A stretch of 64,000 nucleotides of DNA from Ipomoea triloba (taxonomy: Eukaryota > Streptophyta > Magnoliopsida > Solanales > Convolvulaceae): the NCBI RefSeq assembly GCF_003576645.1, contig NC_044917.1:5742673-5806672 (forward strand), written 5' to 3'. This document shows positions 15,875 through 27,650 of this stretch, in pieces (the first letter of the stretch is position 1; each line of letters opens with the position of its first letter). Below the pieces are notes generated by a model that searched no databases, was not told where the DNA came from, and saw only the letters and a program-made list of their open reading frames with translations. Position numbers and translations under genes: made by a program.

Positions 15875-18800
15875 ATGGCCGTGGCTATGGAGGGTTTTGC
15901 GATCAGGTGAGTTTGTGTACTCTATTTGAGTTTTGTTCTTTTGTTTGTTTGTTTGTTTGTTTGTTTTGATCTGTGTGTGTATAATTGTGGTTTGGTGACT
16001 GTTTAGAGAGTATGTTTCGCGGATGAGGAGTGTGGACGTGGTGAAATGCTGGCCGTTAGATGAGGAGACGAGGGAGGAGGACATGAGAGCTAGGCTTCCT
16101 CCGATTGCAGTTAAGAAATTCCGGTGGTGGTTTGATGAGCTCAAATCGGTCCGTTCCGGCAGTGGAAATGAGCACAGCAAGCTTGTGGAAGAAGTCGAAG
16201 AAGATATAGATGTGGAAATTGAGGAGGCGAGGGCTGGGAAAGGGAAGGCCAAGGCTCCAAAGAAAAGGTCTATTGTTGAGATCTTCGCAGTGGCGCCGCA
16301 AGTGGAGAGAGTTGAAAGTGATGATTATATGGACGAAAGCAATAGCGATGATGATGATAGTGTGCAACAAATGGATGAAGTTTCTAATCTAAAGCTTGCA
16401 GTTCTTCGCGAATCCTTGCTTACTTCTAAAAGCAAGGCGAACAGTGCAAAGACAAAGACGAAAAAGAAGAAGAAGGTGACTCTTATGAAGCTGAATATGG
16501 GGAAGAACATGATCATCAACAAGGGCAAGAAGGAGACGGCCAAGAAGAAGAAGAAAGTAAATAATTGCGTGGATCTACTAATTGGAGTTAAGGTACGAGA
16601 CTTCTTGCGATGAACTTATTTATACTGTCGAGCTTGATTTTAATGAACTTGTTATGATGAATTGTTGATTGTAACATTAAAGTACTAGCTAATTTCTTGA
16701 TGAATTGTGAAGTTGGTTTGATATTTTCTGCATAAAATAATAGTGGTATCTACAGTTATGTGGATTCTGAGTTGTTGGATACATGATTTGTGGTTCAGTA
16801 ACTTTGGACTATCACAGTATTGTTGTTTCCTTTTAGCACTTTGTGCTCAAATTTACTGCTGAAAAAGCTGGCTAAAGGCTGCGTGCCTTTAAAGAGGGAA
16901 GCTATTGCTCGTTCTATTTTATGTACTTTTTTTTTGGGAGCTTCGGGAATTAGGTTCAGTAAGATGAGAAATAAAAATAAGAAAAATGAGAGAACTCATC
17001 TTCGTGAGGATCTGAGCTGGTAGTTGATGAAGGAAGAGATGTGGTTCTAAGGCTGTACAGTTCATATGGTTGGAAACAAGCAGTGAGGGAGAGGGCTTTT
17101 ATGAGGTTGGAAATTAATTGTCATTGGTATAGCTGTGTATTCAATAAGTTGTGGTGTGTTACTTCCACAGATTCTAGAGGATGTTATCTTGGAGAGAGGT
17201 CCTTGTCATGACAGTTAGGGGAACTTAATATGTTGATCAGGTTGCCATACTTTACAATAGAGACAGAAATGTAATATTGTTTGTTGAGATTGCTGGATAG
17301 GTTGTCAGAGAAATCTTTGGAGTAATTAGTTTGGGGAGTTGTATATCTAGTTAATTAAACTTCTTAGTGTTTCAATTTGAATCATTTTGATGGCATAGCT
17401 TGTTTTCTGATATTTATTTTCATCCTTATACAGTAACAATTTGGAGAAATGGCGTACTAAGGGTTCATGGAGTTTCGCAATCAATTCTATTTCTTAATTA
17501 CTCGTATATGTGCTTTAATTTAATTTGAAAGAAATCACTATGAAGATGAAAGATATTAATATAACAATTAGGTGAAGTAGCATCCTTTGGGTTCATGGAG
17601 TTTTACATGCATCCTATATCTTACTGGCTATAACAATTAATTCTTCGCTGGCATTGATGATTGAGAATATAACTTGAAATGTTCCAACAACTATGTGAAT
17701 GACATTTTATGTTGGATTCCAATATGACAGTTCCTTAAAATATTTTCCAATTGGATGATTGAGTAAAAACTGTTGTACAGTCATATACAACTTTGAGCAA
17801 GAGACTAATCAAGAAGGGTGATTAGTAGCTAATACCTTGAATTATTATGAAATCCTATTCTACCTCATCAAGAAAGGATTCCTGTAAGTGAACTGCCTGA
17901 CCCATCCTAGTTTCTATTTGGGCTGTTCTTTGTAAGTTTTAATCAGGTGATCAAGTAAAACTGCTCTACCATGTAGGCATGTAGTTATGTCAAATAAAAC
18001 ATTTCTGCTACAGAAGTCTATCTATATTGAAGGTTCTAGTTAATGGACTCCATCTCATGCCCATGAGGTGGCAAACATTATCAATATCCAAACACACTAC
18101 CATTTGTTTTATAGACCAAGTCTTGTTCACTCTAGCATATGATCTTAACTAATAGACCAAGTCTTGTTCACATATTTAGTATAATACAAGAAGGTAAAAT
18201 CTTTTGGAATCCCTCAGCATCATTGGTTGGTAAAATTTGTAAATGGGAACTTGGAATGATCTAAATGTAATTGTGGTTGATTTATTTTCAGTAGAAACAG
18301 CAGTTCTAAGTCTTCTTGCCCCTTTCAGTTTTGTTAGTCATAGAACTGCTTGATGTTGAAACAAAGCTTTGTTGTGAACCCTTAATCTGATTACGATATT
18401 AGCAATCCCAAATGTATAATGCTTTTCTCTATCTAAAGCTTCTGTAGGTTGTTAGGGTTATCTAAAACATTTTCATATTTGATTTTCTTTCAGGAGAAAC
18501 TTAAGAAGCATGGAGAACAACCTCCACCTAATCCTTTTCCAAGATCAAGATCTTCAATGCCTAAGGAGCTCCAAAAGGATATCTCAGAAGATATTCCAAC
18601 CCACAAGAAGAAACCTAGAATGAAACGTCCACCTGCACAGAAGCAGACAAAGACAATGACTACTTCCAAGTTGACTGCAGACCATCCAAAGGCAGTGATA
18701 CCAGTCCGTGGCATCCTCAAGAATAATACCAAACTATCTCCAGAGGAGAGTCCACCAAACTACTTTATGAGGAATCCTAACCAGGCAAATTTCAGTGGGA

Positions 18801-21427
18801 ATGCTCAGGCCAATAAGCATGTCACCTTCTCAGGTAAGGATGACACAGGATCAATGAGAAAAAATTCTGCTCCCATTAGGTGTTCAGACTTTCACAACTT
18901 TTTCAATTTAAATGCTGAAGTTGCTTCTCCTTCCATAAAAGTTCCCTTCACTGAAAGAGTTAAAGCTTTATCAGTTATGGAGTTGGGAGGAGTTAATGGA
19001 ATGGCTCCAAACGATGCAGGAAATGAGATAACTGTTCCACCGGTAGAAAAAAAACAGTTGTCTGTCATGTCTGATGTTGCTGGGACATCTAGTTTCCAAG
19101 GATGTAAAACTTATAGTAAAAATTGCTCATTTGACAGATGTGTGGTTGTAGGTCAAGATGCAGAAAGCAGTGACAGTTTGCATTCATTTGAAAGACAGCC
19201 AAATGATCCATTCTACACTTGCAATCCTGGGTTTCTCTCTATGTCTCAAGAGGCATATAGGAACAGAAAAAATAACCAAGCTATTCCACAATTAACAAAT
19301 TCTTCCAGTGCCACGAAGAGATTGATTGGTCATCTAATGGATCCAGCCCCCAGAATTACAGCAGTCTGCTCCATGGATTGTGTCCAAGCATTTCACCGAC
19401 CTTCGTCTTATTTGACTAGTTTCAATGAAAATTTGAGCAGGATGCCTATGGGTCTCTCACATACCACTAATGAGAACTTCAGTGGTCATGCAATGCATTA
19501 TCTACCATTCCCTCCTTCCCCATCTCAGGAATTGATGCATACAATCTGTTCAACTCCTGATTGGAAGCAAAGAGTGACTGTGTGTGGAGACAAGAACACT
19601 TGTGAAGAGTATGTTAGGTTGCCCCTAAATTCTCAAGGGGAATTGATCAAGTCTAGTGGAAATGGGAGCAGTGTGCGTTCCTCCACAAGCCTAGCTGTGA
19701 AGAACACAGATCTCAGAAGTTGGAATGAGAGAATATCCCAGAAGAGGGACCAGTTAAATTATGCAAATGTCAAGGATTCTATGAAAAGTAGTCCTAATTG
19801 TCCTCTCCCTTCTAGGCTGGGTATTTATGAATATCAAGATGCTGGAAGAGCAAGTATCAATTTGGGTCATCTGAAGGAAAATAATCTTATGATTTCACTG
19901 GAGTCAGATAAGGATGCCTTTGACCTCACAATGAAGAAAGATAATCATCTTCTGAAACAGTTTGAAAGTGCAAAGATTCAGCAACATGGAAATTCCAACT
20001 ATTTCCCACAGCATGTCACTCAGTCAACAATGCGTCTGATGGGTAAAGAGTTTAAAGTGGATAGGAGAGACTTGCAAGGACTTGAGGATGCAAAATTTTG
20101 GACTGATAAGCAGATCATTGCTGAGCATTTTCCTGCTAATGGTGATGCCCTTGACAATTCGAATATCAAGAGTCACAATCAGGGAGAATTTGATGTACAT
20201 GCAGTGTTAGGAAAACTGAAAGGACCTGCTTCATGTTCTTTAGAAGTTGTCAATCAGGTAGTGCCTGAGCATAGGGTTCATCTTGCTCACTTTAACCACC
20301 AAATTGATGTAATGCACCAGAGTAGGTTATGCTCTCTCAGACAGAGCTATTATCCTGAATGGTGTACTAGTGATCCTTCATCAGCTTCATCTGCAGCATA
20401 TAACCGACAATTTGTCTTCAAGGAGCCCTTTATATATGGACATGAATCTTCCAGAGTTAGCTCTCAAATTCCTGTCATAAGATTCAACAATTGCAATTCC
20501 AGTCAAATTTTGACTCCAATCTCTGCTGGACCAGAAAACACGGAGAAGCTTTCTCATGCTACCAAATCAGCATTCAACTTTCCTTTTTTGCATCCAGATT
20601 GCAGAGGGCATCCCAAACCAACCGGGTCAGAGAGCTATTCTAATTGCATGGTCCCCAGGTTGCCAGATGCTCCAAAAAGGGGTGTACTATTGGGGTTTCA
20701 TCAATTATATAATAATTCAGATGGAAGTTCTCTTCCCTCCTCGATGTTAAGGACTACTTGCCAAACTGAATCTTCAGTATATCTTGCTCGTGAGGATTTC
20801 TCTTCAATCAACAATTCCTTTCATCCAACTCAGCTGAATGCGTTGTCTACTACTGCTTTGGCTAAATGTTCTCAAAATCAAATCCAGCTTGGGTTGACAC
20901 TAAATGCTGCCACAAAGAATAAACATGGGCACAAGATAAAGTTCAAAGAGATGATCAAATCAAGAATCTCTTATACTAGCCTTGGTCTGGGCAGAAAACG
21001 CAAGAAAAGGTCTGCAGCTGCATCAGATGATTCTGTCATTCCAAAGAAAATCCCTAACTTGGGATCTCAAAGGGATTGTAGTAGTACGGTGACAGCACAT
21101 GATAATTTTGAAGGTGGTCTGCCAGATAGCATGCAAGCATTAGAATTGGAGTCAGCTAGTGAAAAAGTCAACAATGTTGAGTGGGAAAAGAGAGAGAGCC
21201 TTAAAGATACCACAGATTCTCATGGGTTGATGTCCTCTAAAGTTGATAGTGCAATGAGATCAGGACCCATTAAACTAACTCCTGGAACCAAGCACATACT
21301 AAAGCCCTCTCAAAATTTAGATCAGCCAAACTGTAAACCATCGATTTCAACTCTCTCTTTTGCTGATACAGCTAGTGCTAAAAGGAGTTCAGAATCTGAG
21401 AAACCAATAACAATTTACGAGTTTTAG
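15875..21427 (+). CDS. HAP8: HAPLESS 8-like nuclear protein (3 exons, 1183 aa)
   Basis: Exons by splice signals and frame: 15875-15906, 16007-16592, 18494-21427. The joined frame is open and ends at TAG. The protein starts MAVAMEGFAIREYVSRMRSV, followed by DVVKCWP (about residues 18-24) and KFRWWFDEL. I recall this N-terminus from the Arabidopsis At5g56250 (HAPLESS 8) family, named from a screen for gametophyte-lethal mutants. The biochemical function is unknown. Visible features are an acidic stretch followed by a lysine-rich likely nuclear signal (about 145-195), PVRGILKN (about 275), KHVTFSGKD (about 314) and TMRLMGKEF (about 717), a short motif that I associate with other plant nuclear proteins such as EMF1. 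The C-terminal region has another basic patch (GRKRKKR). The rest is Ser/Asn-rich and looks disordered. A 3'UTR intron (21430-21530) is likely. Gene structure is strong; the name is from memory. Confidence 0.8.
16593..18493 (+). other. intron 2 of the HAP8-like gene
   Basis: 1901 bp, GT at 16593 (AAG|GTACGA) and CAG acceptor ending 18493, phase 0 on both sides. No additional exon is needed to keep the frame. A reading frame at 16820-17023 inside it is not supported. Confidence 0.75.
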
Positions 21428-21530
21428 ATGTAAGTTTGGAAATTTACAATTTAGAATTTTATATGTGTGTGTCTGTGTATATATATATTTATATTTTCTA
21501 GATCCTGTTGACACTTAACTTTATATGCAG

Positions 21531-23330
21531 CAGCAGGATGGTCCACTTTGGTTTTCCTAAAGCCAGGAGTTTTTGTTCTTCGGACATGGACTCAGAAGGG
21601 GTGGGAAGTTGTCTGATAAGGTGTGTTTTGTTTCACTTTTGCATGTTTGAATGAATGAAACTATGATGCTGTAGCTGGCATCTGGATTGTGGGTGATCAA
21701 ACACTCTTCTTAAATTATGAATTTTTTGTTTTTCCTGTAAACCTGATAAGTGCTTTATTAGTGAATGGCTTGTTTGAATTAGTTCCATGCTTTCAAATTT
21801 TAATTAAGTGTATTATCTGTGAAGCATGCTATTTCCCACTAGGACTAGTCACTAGTATACTATAGCAAGAGATTTTCTTAAAATGTTCATCGGAATAGAA
21901 TATGAATATTATTCTATGTATTATTTGGTTCATAATGAGAATAAAAATTAAATTATATGAGGAAGTATATTCTTGTGTTTAGTTAGATCATAGAACAAAA
22001 AATGAATAAATATCATTTAAATAAACAAAATAAAACACATACAAATATATACAAACACACCTACCATAAAATAGCAAAATATAAAACATAATAAAAATTA
22101 TTATTCAAAACAACCAACAAAAAAAAAGTTCATTATTGTACTCCAAAAAACTCCTCTCAAGAATATGTTAATAAGAAATAACACTAATTTAACAAAAAAA
22201 AGTTCATTATTGTGCTTCAGTAGGTTAATAGAGTGAGAAAAAAATAGTCAGAAAAAAATTGAATTAAATGATGTAATTACAATTTAGAAACCTAATTTAA
22301 GGCATATTTAAACCATTTCCAGTGTATATTTTTAATCTTAACTATTTTCTATTGCTGGATGTCTGTGAACTTTGTGCAACTTTGACCTGATGTTACCAAA
22401 AGTCTTGACACCATTCAATTATTAACTCAAGTTTATGCAATAATTAGAGACACGTGGGGGCATGGGGCACCTCCAGTCCTCCACTTTTGGTTTAATAACA
22501 ACATCAAACCTTAATTATTCCGAAAGCTCTCAACTTGTTAGAACTTTTGGCATCTCACTAGGCACTTTAGTTCCACTAACTATTTTTTTATTTTTAATTA
22601 AATGTATAATCGTATGGAGTAATTAATTATTTATACATTAATTCTTCAAATTCAATTATATACAATACCTTTTTGAATGTTCATACCCTAAAACCTTAAC
22701 ACTCTAGCATATTATTATTAAAACATAATGTTGTAATAAAATTACATCTTTATTATTATACATAAATTTTTGACGCATTACAGAACATTTGACCTGACAA
22801 TTCGTATGAGAGCAGTTGATATGAAGACACTTAACTTCATTATATTTATGGTGAATGATTATATTTTTCATTCTTCAACAAAGGTTTATACTACCACGAA
22901 TATAGTGGAGTAGGGTTAGACGATGAGATTAAAAATTGTGAATGCAATGGGTAGAAAATGCGATTCCTAGTTCTTGCATTGGTTTCTTATTAATTTTTTG
23001 CACGAACTTTGGTTCTGATTAATCAATAAATTGTTATGAATACTTTGCACTTGTTGGCCATTATCCTACATTCCTACTATCCCTATTATAGCATTGGTTA
23101 TGTATACTTATATAGTTAACTTTGGATGTATAAATATTTGACCGTTATCTTTCTGAAATTACGATCATAATTTATGAACCTGTAATCTCTAGGGAGTTGC
23201 AGATTGAAATATGCAATATGATAGGTATGATTAAGTGATCAACTTTAATTTGAGTTGAATATGGTAATATTTTATGTAAAAGATGCTTTATATTTATTTC
23301 TCAATCGTATATATAGGCTAAGGATTCTAT
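21531..23330. other. intergenic, nothing recognised
   Basis: 3' flank of the HAP8-like gene, then AT-rich DNA with A-rich repeats around 22000-22250. No gene, RNA or bounded transposon recognised. Confidence 0.45.
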
Positions 23331-23712
23331 AAGAACAACATCATAGGAAAGAAAAATAAGAATAAATTTAAGCCTTTGTAAAAATTCGACGAATTTGATC
23401 AAATCTATAAAAAAAACGGTGATATTTTCGTAATTATCATCACCTTCACTATGCACAAACTTGAACACTTAAATATGCAATCTTTAACAGATAAATATGC
23501 AAACATGGTAAATTTTATAAAATCTGTGTAAACTTGAAAAAGTCTGAGAATTGCATATTTTAGTGTTCAAGTTTGTATGGTAAAATCAGTGATAATTACG
23601 AAAGCTAGTGTTACCACGGTTTTTTTTTAAAAATTAATTTGATCCGTTTAATTTTTTCAGGTATAAGGCTGAGATTGATTTTTATTTCTCTTCTAAGGCC
23701 TTGTTCTCCTTT
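23331..23712. mobile_element. foldback (palindromic) MITE
   Basis: The two halves are reverse complements. The left half contains AACGGTGATATTTTCGTAAT and AAACTTGAACACTTAAATAT; the right half contains their complements, with small changes (TTCAAGTTTGT, GATAATTACGAAA). Outer parts also pair loosely (AAGAAAAATAAGAAT with TTTTTATTTCTCTTCT). The whole could fold into one hairpin. Superfamily not determined. Confidence 0.6.
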
Positions 23713-24299
23713 GATATATATATATATATATTATAGTAATTGAAGATTTGAAGCATGGGTAGCTATTTTAATTCCCTGGGCGTGCCGGACCAAAGGGAAA
23801 AGAAGAAAGTAAAGAAAAACTTAGATGTCGTTTTCAGTAACACACAATTCAAAAAGTTGATGGCTGGCCCATGAATTGATGGAAGATTAATGTAGATGCT
23901 ACATGCATGCATGGATGCATGAGCATTGATTATGAGAACCACATCATTCATGCATGCATGATATGATATGGTATGGCTTATTACATGGTGGAATGATATG
24001 ATAAGATTTGGCATATTCGGAAACCTGTTGCCATTCACGTGATGCCACTTCTCATTCGAAGACTAACTCATCATAAAGTGGACTTCCTTTAATGGAGGGT
24101 AAAATATTTTTTATCAAGGATTTTATCCTCGTCTTTTTTTCCAACTCATCCTTAAATTTTAGTAGAGTTAAACTAAAAGAATAACAATAAAATTCATTTG
24201 TAAATAATTAAGAGACAAAAAGCAATAATGATATAATTGAATGATAAAAAAGTATTATTTCTCTATAATTTATTTGAGAGTCTTCCATTAATGAGAGTT

Positions 24300-25640
24300 T
24301 TCTTAAGATTGATTTGAAGTCTATTGCATTGTGTAATGTAATTTATAAAATCATGGCAAAGATGGTGGTCAACCGTATGAAACTATTATATTATTGGAAA
24401 TTAAAGTATTATTTATGATTCCTAAAGTGTGTTCCTTCAATTCATTGAAGATTGACCACATATAACATCTTAATTGCTTCCGAGGTGGGATACTATATTT
24501 TAGGAGGAAACAACTAGATAAGGTGGAATTAGCTTCTCTCAAGCTAAACATACTTAAGGCTTATGACCGTATGGAATGGTCTTTCTTGAGGAGTATGATG
24601 AGAAGTGAATTGATATAGTCATGTTGTGTGTTTTCTACTGTGAGGTGTAGGGTGTTGATTAATGGTAGTCCTAGTGAGGTTATTATCCCTTCTTGAGAGC
24701 TAAGCCAAGGAGACCCTTTATTACCTCTATCTATTCATTATATGTGTTGATGGGCTATCACTCTTGTTATAGGATGCACAATCTAAGGGTTCTATCTATG
24801 TAGAGTGGCGCGTAGGCTCTACTTATTTTCCACTTATTCTTTGCTAATGATAGTCTCTTGTTCTTTAAACCTGCTAAGATGCAGGAAATCGCAAAGATAA
24901 AGTCGTGCCTACGGACTTATCAGACTTTCTCTAGATAGGCGGTTAATTATCACAAATAGAATATCTTTTAGCCGTAATACCGGGAGGAAGTGAAGGTGGA
25001 TGGCTGGGGTTGTAGGGGTCACTTAGGTTGATGACTTTGGCAAGTACTTGGGATTCCTCTATGTAGTAGGAAAGAACAAAAAAATCGTTTTTGCATACAT
25101 TGAGCATAAATTAAGGCACATGGTTGGGTCTTGGAATGAAAAGCTTCTATTGATGACAAGTAAAGAAGTTTTACTTAAAAGCATGGCTCAAGCCATGCTT
25201 ACGTATTCCATGAATATTTTTCTCCTGCTTAAAAGGTTTTGTGAATCCATAGAGAGATTGATGAATATGTTCTAGATGGTAGGGAGGGAGTGGTTCTACC
25301 TACAAATATCCATTGACTAGCTAGCATGCATGAGGCAAATGTGTTATCCCAAAAGCTTTCGAGGACTTTGATTTAAACAATTACATAACTTTAACCTTGT
25401 TCTCCTAGATAAACATGGTTACAGGGCTGACGTTTTTTGACTATCCCACTTTTCTTTGTGTGTTGAGTATTCTAGGGTCGTTATTTTTCCAAAATTCCTT
25501 CATTGAGGCAAAATTATAACCTAATTTGAGTTATGTCTAGAGGAATATCTTAGATTGCCTAGGATCTTATCAATGCCTTATAAGCTCACCAACTTGCTCA
25601 TTGGATCCTCTTGGGGTTGTGTTGGGCCCCTGAACTAGCC
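24300..25640 (+). pseudogene. non-LTR (LINE) reverse transcriptase relic
   Basis: Translating across frames gives LINE reverse-transcriptase landmarks in order: IALCNVIYKIMAKMVVNRMK (about 24327), LKAYDRMEWSFL (about 24556), VLINGSPSEVIIPS (about 24650), LSQGDPLLP (about 24700), GKYLGFLYVVGKNKKIVFAY (about 25040) and GSWNEKLLLMTSKEVLLKSM (about 25128). The catalytic FADD-type segment is only a degraded trace near 24840. Stops and frameshifts interrupt every part. No endonuclease domain, target duplication or intact poly(A) tail could be defined. It is a dead, 5'-truncated insertion. Confidence 0.75.
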
Positions 25641-25850
25641 CTAGACCTACGCCCATGTACTGATGTACATTAGGTATTAAAAAAAAGGTATACCTTAGAG
25701 GTAAAATTATTATCACATGTCATGATTTTATTGAAAGAAGTAAAAAAAAAAAATAACGAGTAAGAATACATGTATTTTTTTTAAAACAATACATGTATTA
25801 TTATTATTATTATTATTTACCAAAAAAAATTCTATATAAAAAAAAAAAAG

Positions 25851-26452
25851 CAATCGTTATACCCTGTACCACAGTGCACATAGCAATGTGCACCACGTAC
25901 GTAAAACGACGTCGTTTTGATGTTAGTGGACGCGGATGTGAATGACTCCAGGGAATTCATTATCTATAATACACATAATCATTATCTAGAATACACAGAA
26001 CGTTTGCCTAGAATACACAGAATGTTTGCCCAGAATACACAGAATATTGACACACAATACACAGAACTCATCCTACTAACATTCGAATGCACAAACACAT
26101 CACAACCTGTGTTAATACTAACATTCGAATGCACAAACACATCACAACCTGTGTTAATAACATGAATACACAGAATATTGACACAAAATACGCAGAACTC
26201 ATCCTCCTAAACATTCGAATGCACAAACACATCACAACATGTGTTACTAACATGAATACACATAACGGTTGCCTAGAATACACAGAACGGTTGCCTAGAA
26301 TACACAGAATGATTACCTGGAATACACAGAATATTAACATAAATACAGAGACCGGTCGAAACGGGAAACGTGATTTCCAAAAAATACGTACGATTAGTTT
26401 GCAATGCTCAAAACGACGTCATTTAGGTACGTGGTTCATGGTATAATTTGCC
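25851..26452 (+). mobile_element. Mutator-like MITE 'A' with 22-bp repeat core
   Basis: Nine-bp near-identical flanks AAAAAAAAG (25842-25850) and AAGAAAAAG (26453-26461). It starts CAATCGTTATACC and ends GGTATAATTTGCC. The terminal inverted repeats include ACGTACGTAAAACGACGTCG; the left end also holds a small internal hairpin (GTGCACATAGCAATGTGCAC). The core consists of variants of a 22-bp unit, AGAATACACAGAACGTTTGC plus CT, and a roughly 43-bp block (ATTCGAATGCACAAACACAT...) repeated in tandem at 26074-26158 and again near 26210. No transposase. It ends about 150 bp before the leader of the SLEEPER-like gene. Confidence 0.75.
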
Positions 26453-26459
26453 AAGAAAA

Positions 26460-27650
26460 AGGTACTGGGCTGACAGCTATGACCATAGATTGGCCCAATT
26501 CAACTTCACCCTCGATCTCCCGCCGGGTTCGCGCCTTGCAATCCAAACTTGCTCCGTTTACCCAATTCTACGTGACGTGACATATGCCTTAGCTCTCCAT
26601 CTTGCTTCTAGTGCAGATGCCTGAACCGCTGAGAAACAAACCCTAATCCAGATGACTTGAACACTCTTCGTACTAGTAAGTGGTAATCCTTCATTTTCCT
26701 TGTGCACGCATGCATTTATAATTGTTCTGTAACTGAATATGTAGGTATTTTATTCACTGAACGCAACAGAATTTTAGGGTTATATGTGCCCCGCTATCAA
26801 GTTCACTGTCCAAAATTTACAGATATATATTTTTTAAAGTCTGGTTTTTTCACCTGATTATTTATTAATTGCGTTGGTTTCGATTATCGGATCGGGTGGT
26901 GGGTTCGGGTTTCCATTTTGTGGAGACCCGAGTTTCTGGGGACATAATTGGATACCGGGTCGGGCAGAGGATTTCATGTCTGTTATCTCGACCTAAAATC
27001 TGTAATTTGAGGGTTCCTGGCTTCATTTTTGCTTATTTATAGTTGAGTCCAAATGCATTTAGACGGGTAGCTTAAAATGGGTTCTATTTTTTTTTCATTT
27101 TATGTTGTAATCTTAATTCTCAAATGATTATGTGGCTTGAATATAGTATTTTACCAACATAATTTGACCTTGTTGCTTTTCAGATGGTAGGATATATATA
27201 TTTAGAAATTGACACTACATTTATGAAATGTAAGCACTACTGCATTGACTTTCATTTGTTGATTTTAGGTAGTGGTTTAATTATTTTGGTTTTGGAGAAT
27301 AATGTCATTTCCTAAGAAATTTGGTGGTTGTGGAAAATATAGTTTGCTTGGGTAATTGAGTTAGATAAAGTAGAAAATGATATGTGTGTGTGTGTGTGTG
27401 ACTAATGCATGTTTGCAGTAGTGCTATTAAATTAATGTATTCTTGTTGATGGGTGCAATAGCAGCTACTCCGTATAATTCAATGGTTTTGCTCCTCTCTC
27501 TGTTTATGCATGCATTTAATTCTTTTCTGATTATTCCAAATATTGTTTCTCACATAAATAATGATTACTAATCACCCCGCTGGAAAATGAAAATAGTAAA
27601 ATAACGTGGTTTTTTTAATGTTCGCCTCAACAGAGATCTCAGATAGTACT
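26460..27650 (+). promoter_or_regulatory. promoter, 5'UTR and leader intron of the SLEEPER-like gene
   Basis: A likely noncoding first exon ends at 26675 (CTA|GTAAGT) and is spliced to the CAG at 27631-27633, removing a 958-bp leader intron. The leader holds a short upstream ORF at 26617-26646 (nine codons, MPEPLRNKP) and an ATG-ACT-TGA mini-ORF at 26652. There is a TGACG-type motif at about 26573 (ACGTGACGTGAC). Transcription start not determinable. Confidence 0.45.

Noticed and set aside
15863..16370. Minus-strand frames opposite the HAP8-like exons 1 and 2
   Set aside because: Antisense shadows; the plus strand has the spliced conserved N-terminus.
26074..26158. CRISPR-like direct repeats
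   Set aside because: The repeats are adjacent tandem copies with no unique spacers, inside a plant MITE with target duplications.
26087..26446. 119-codon frame and its opposite-strand partner
   Set aside because: Both are translations of the tandem repeats in MITE A (repeated MHKHITTCV-type strings).
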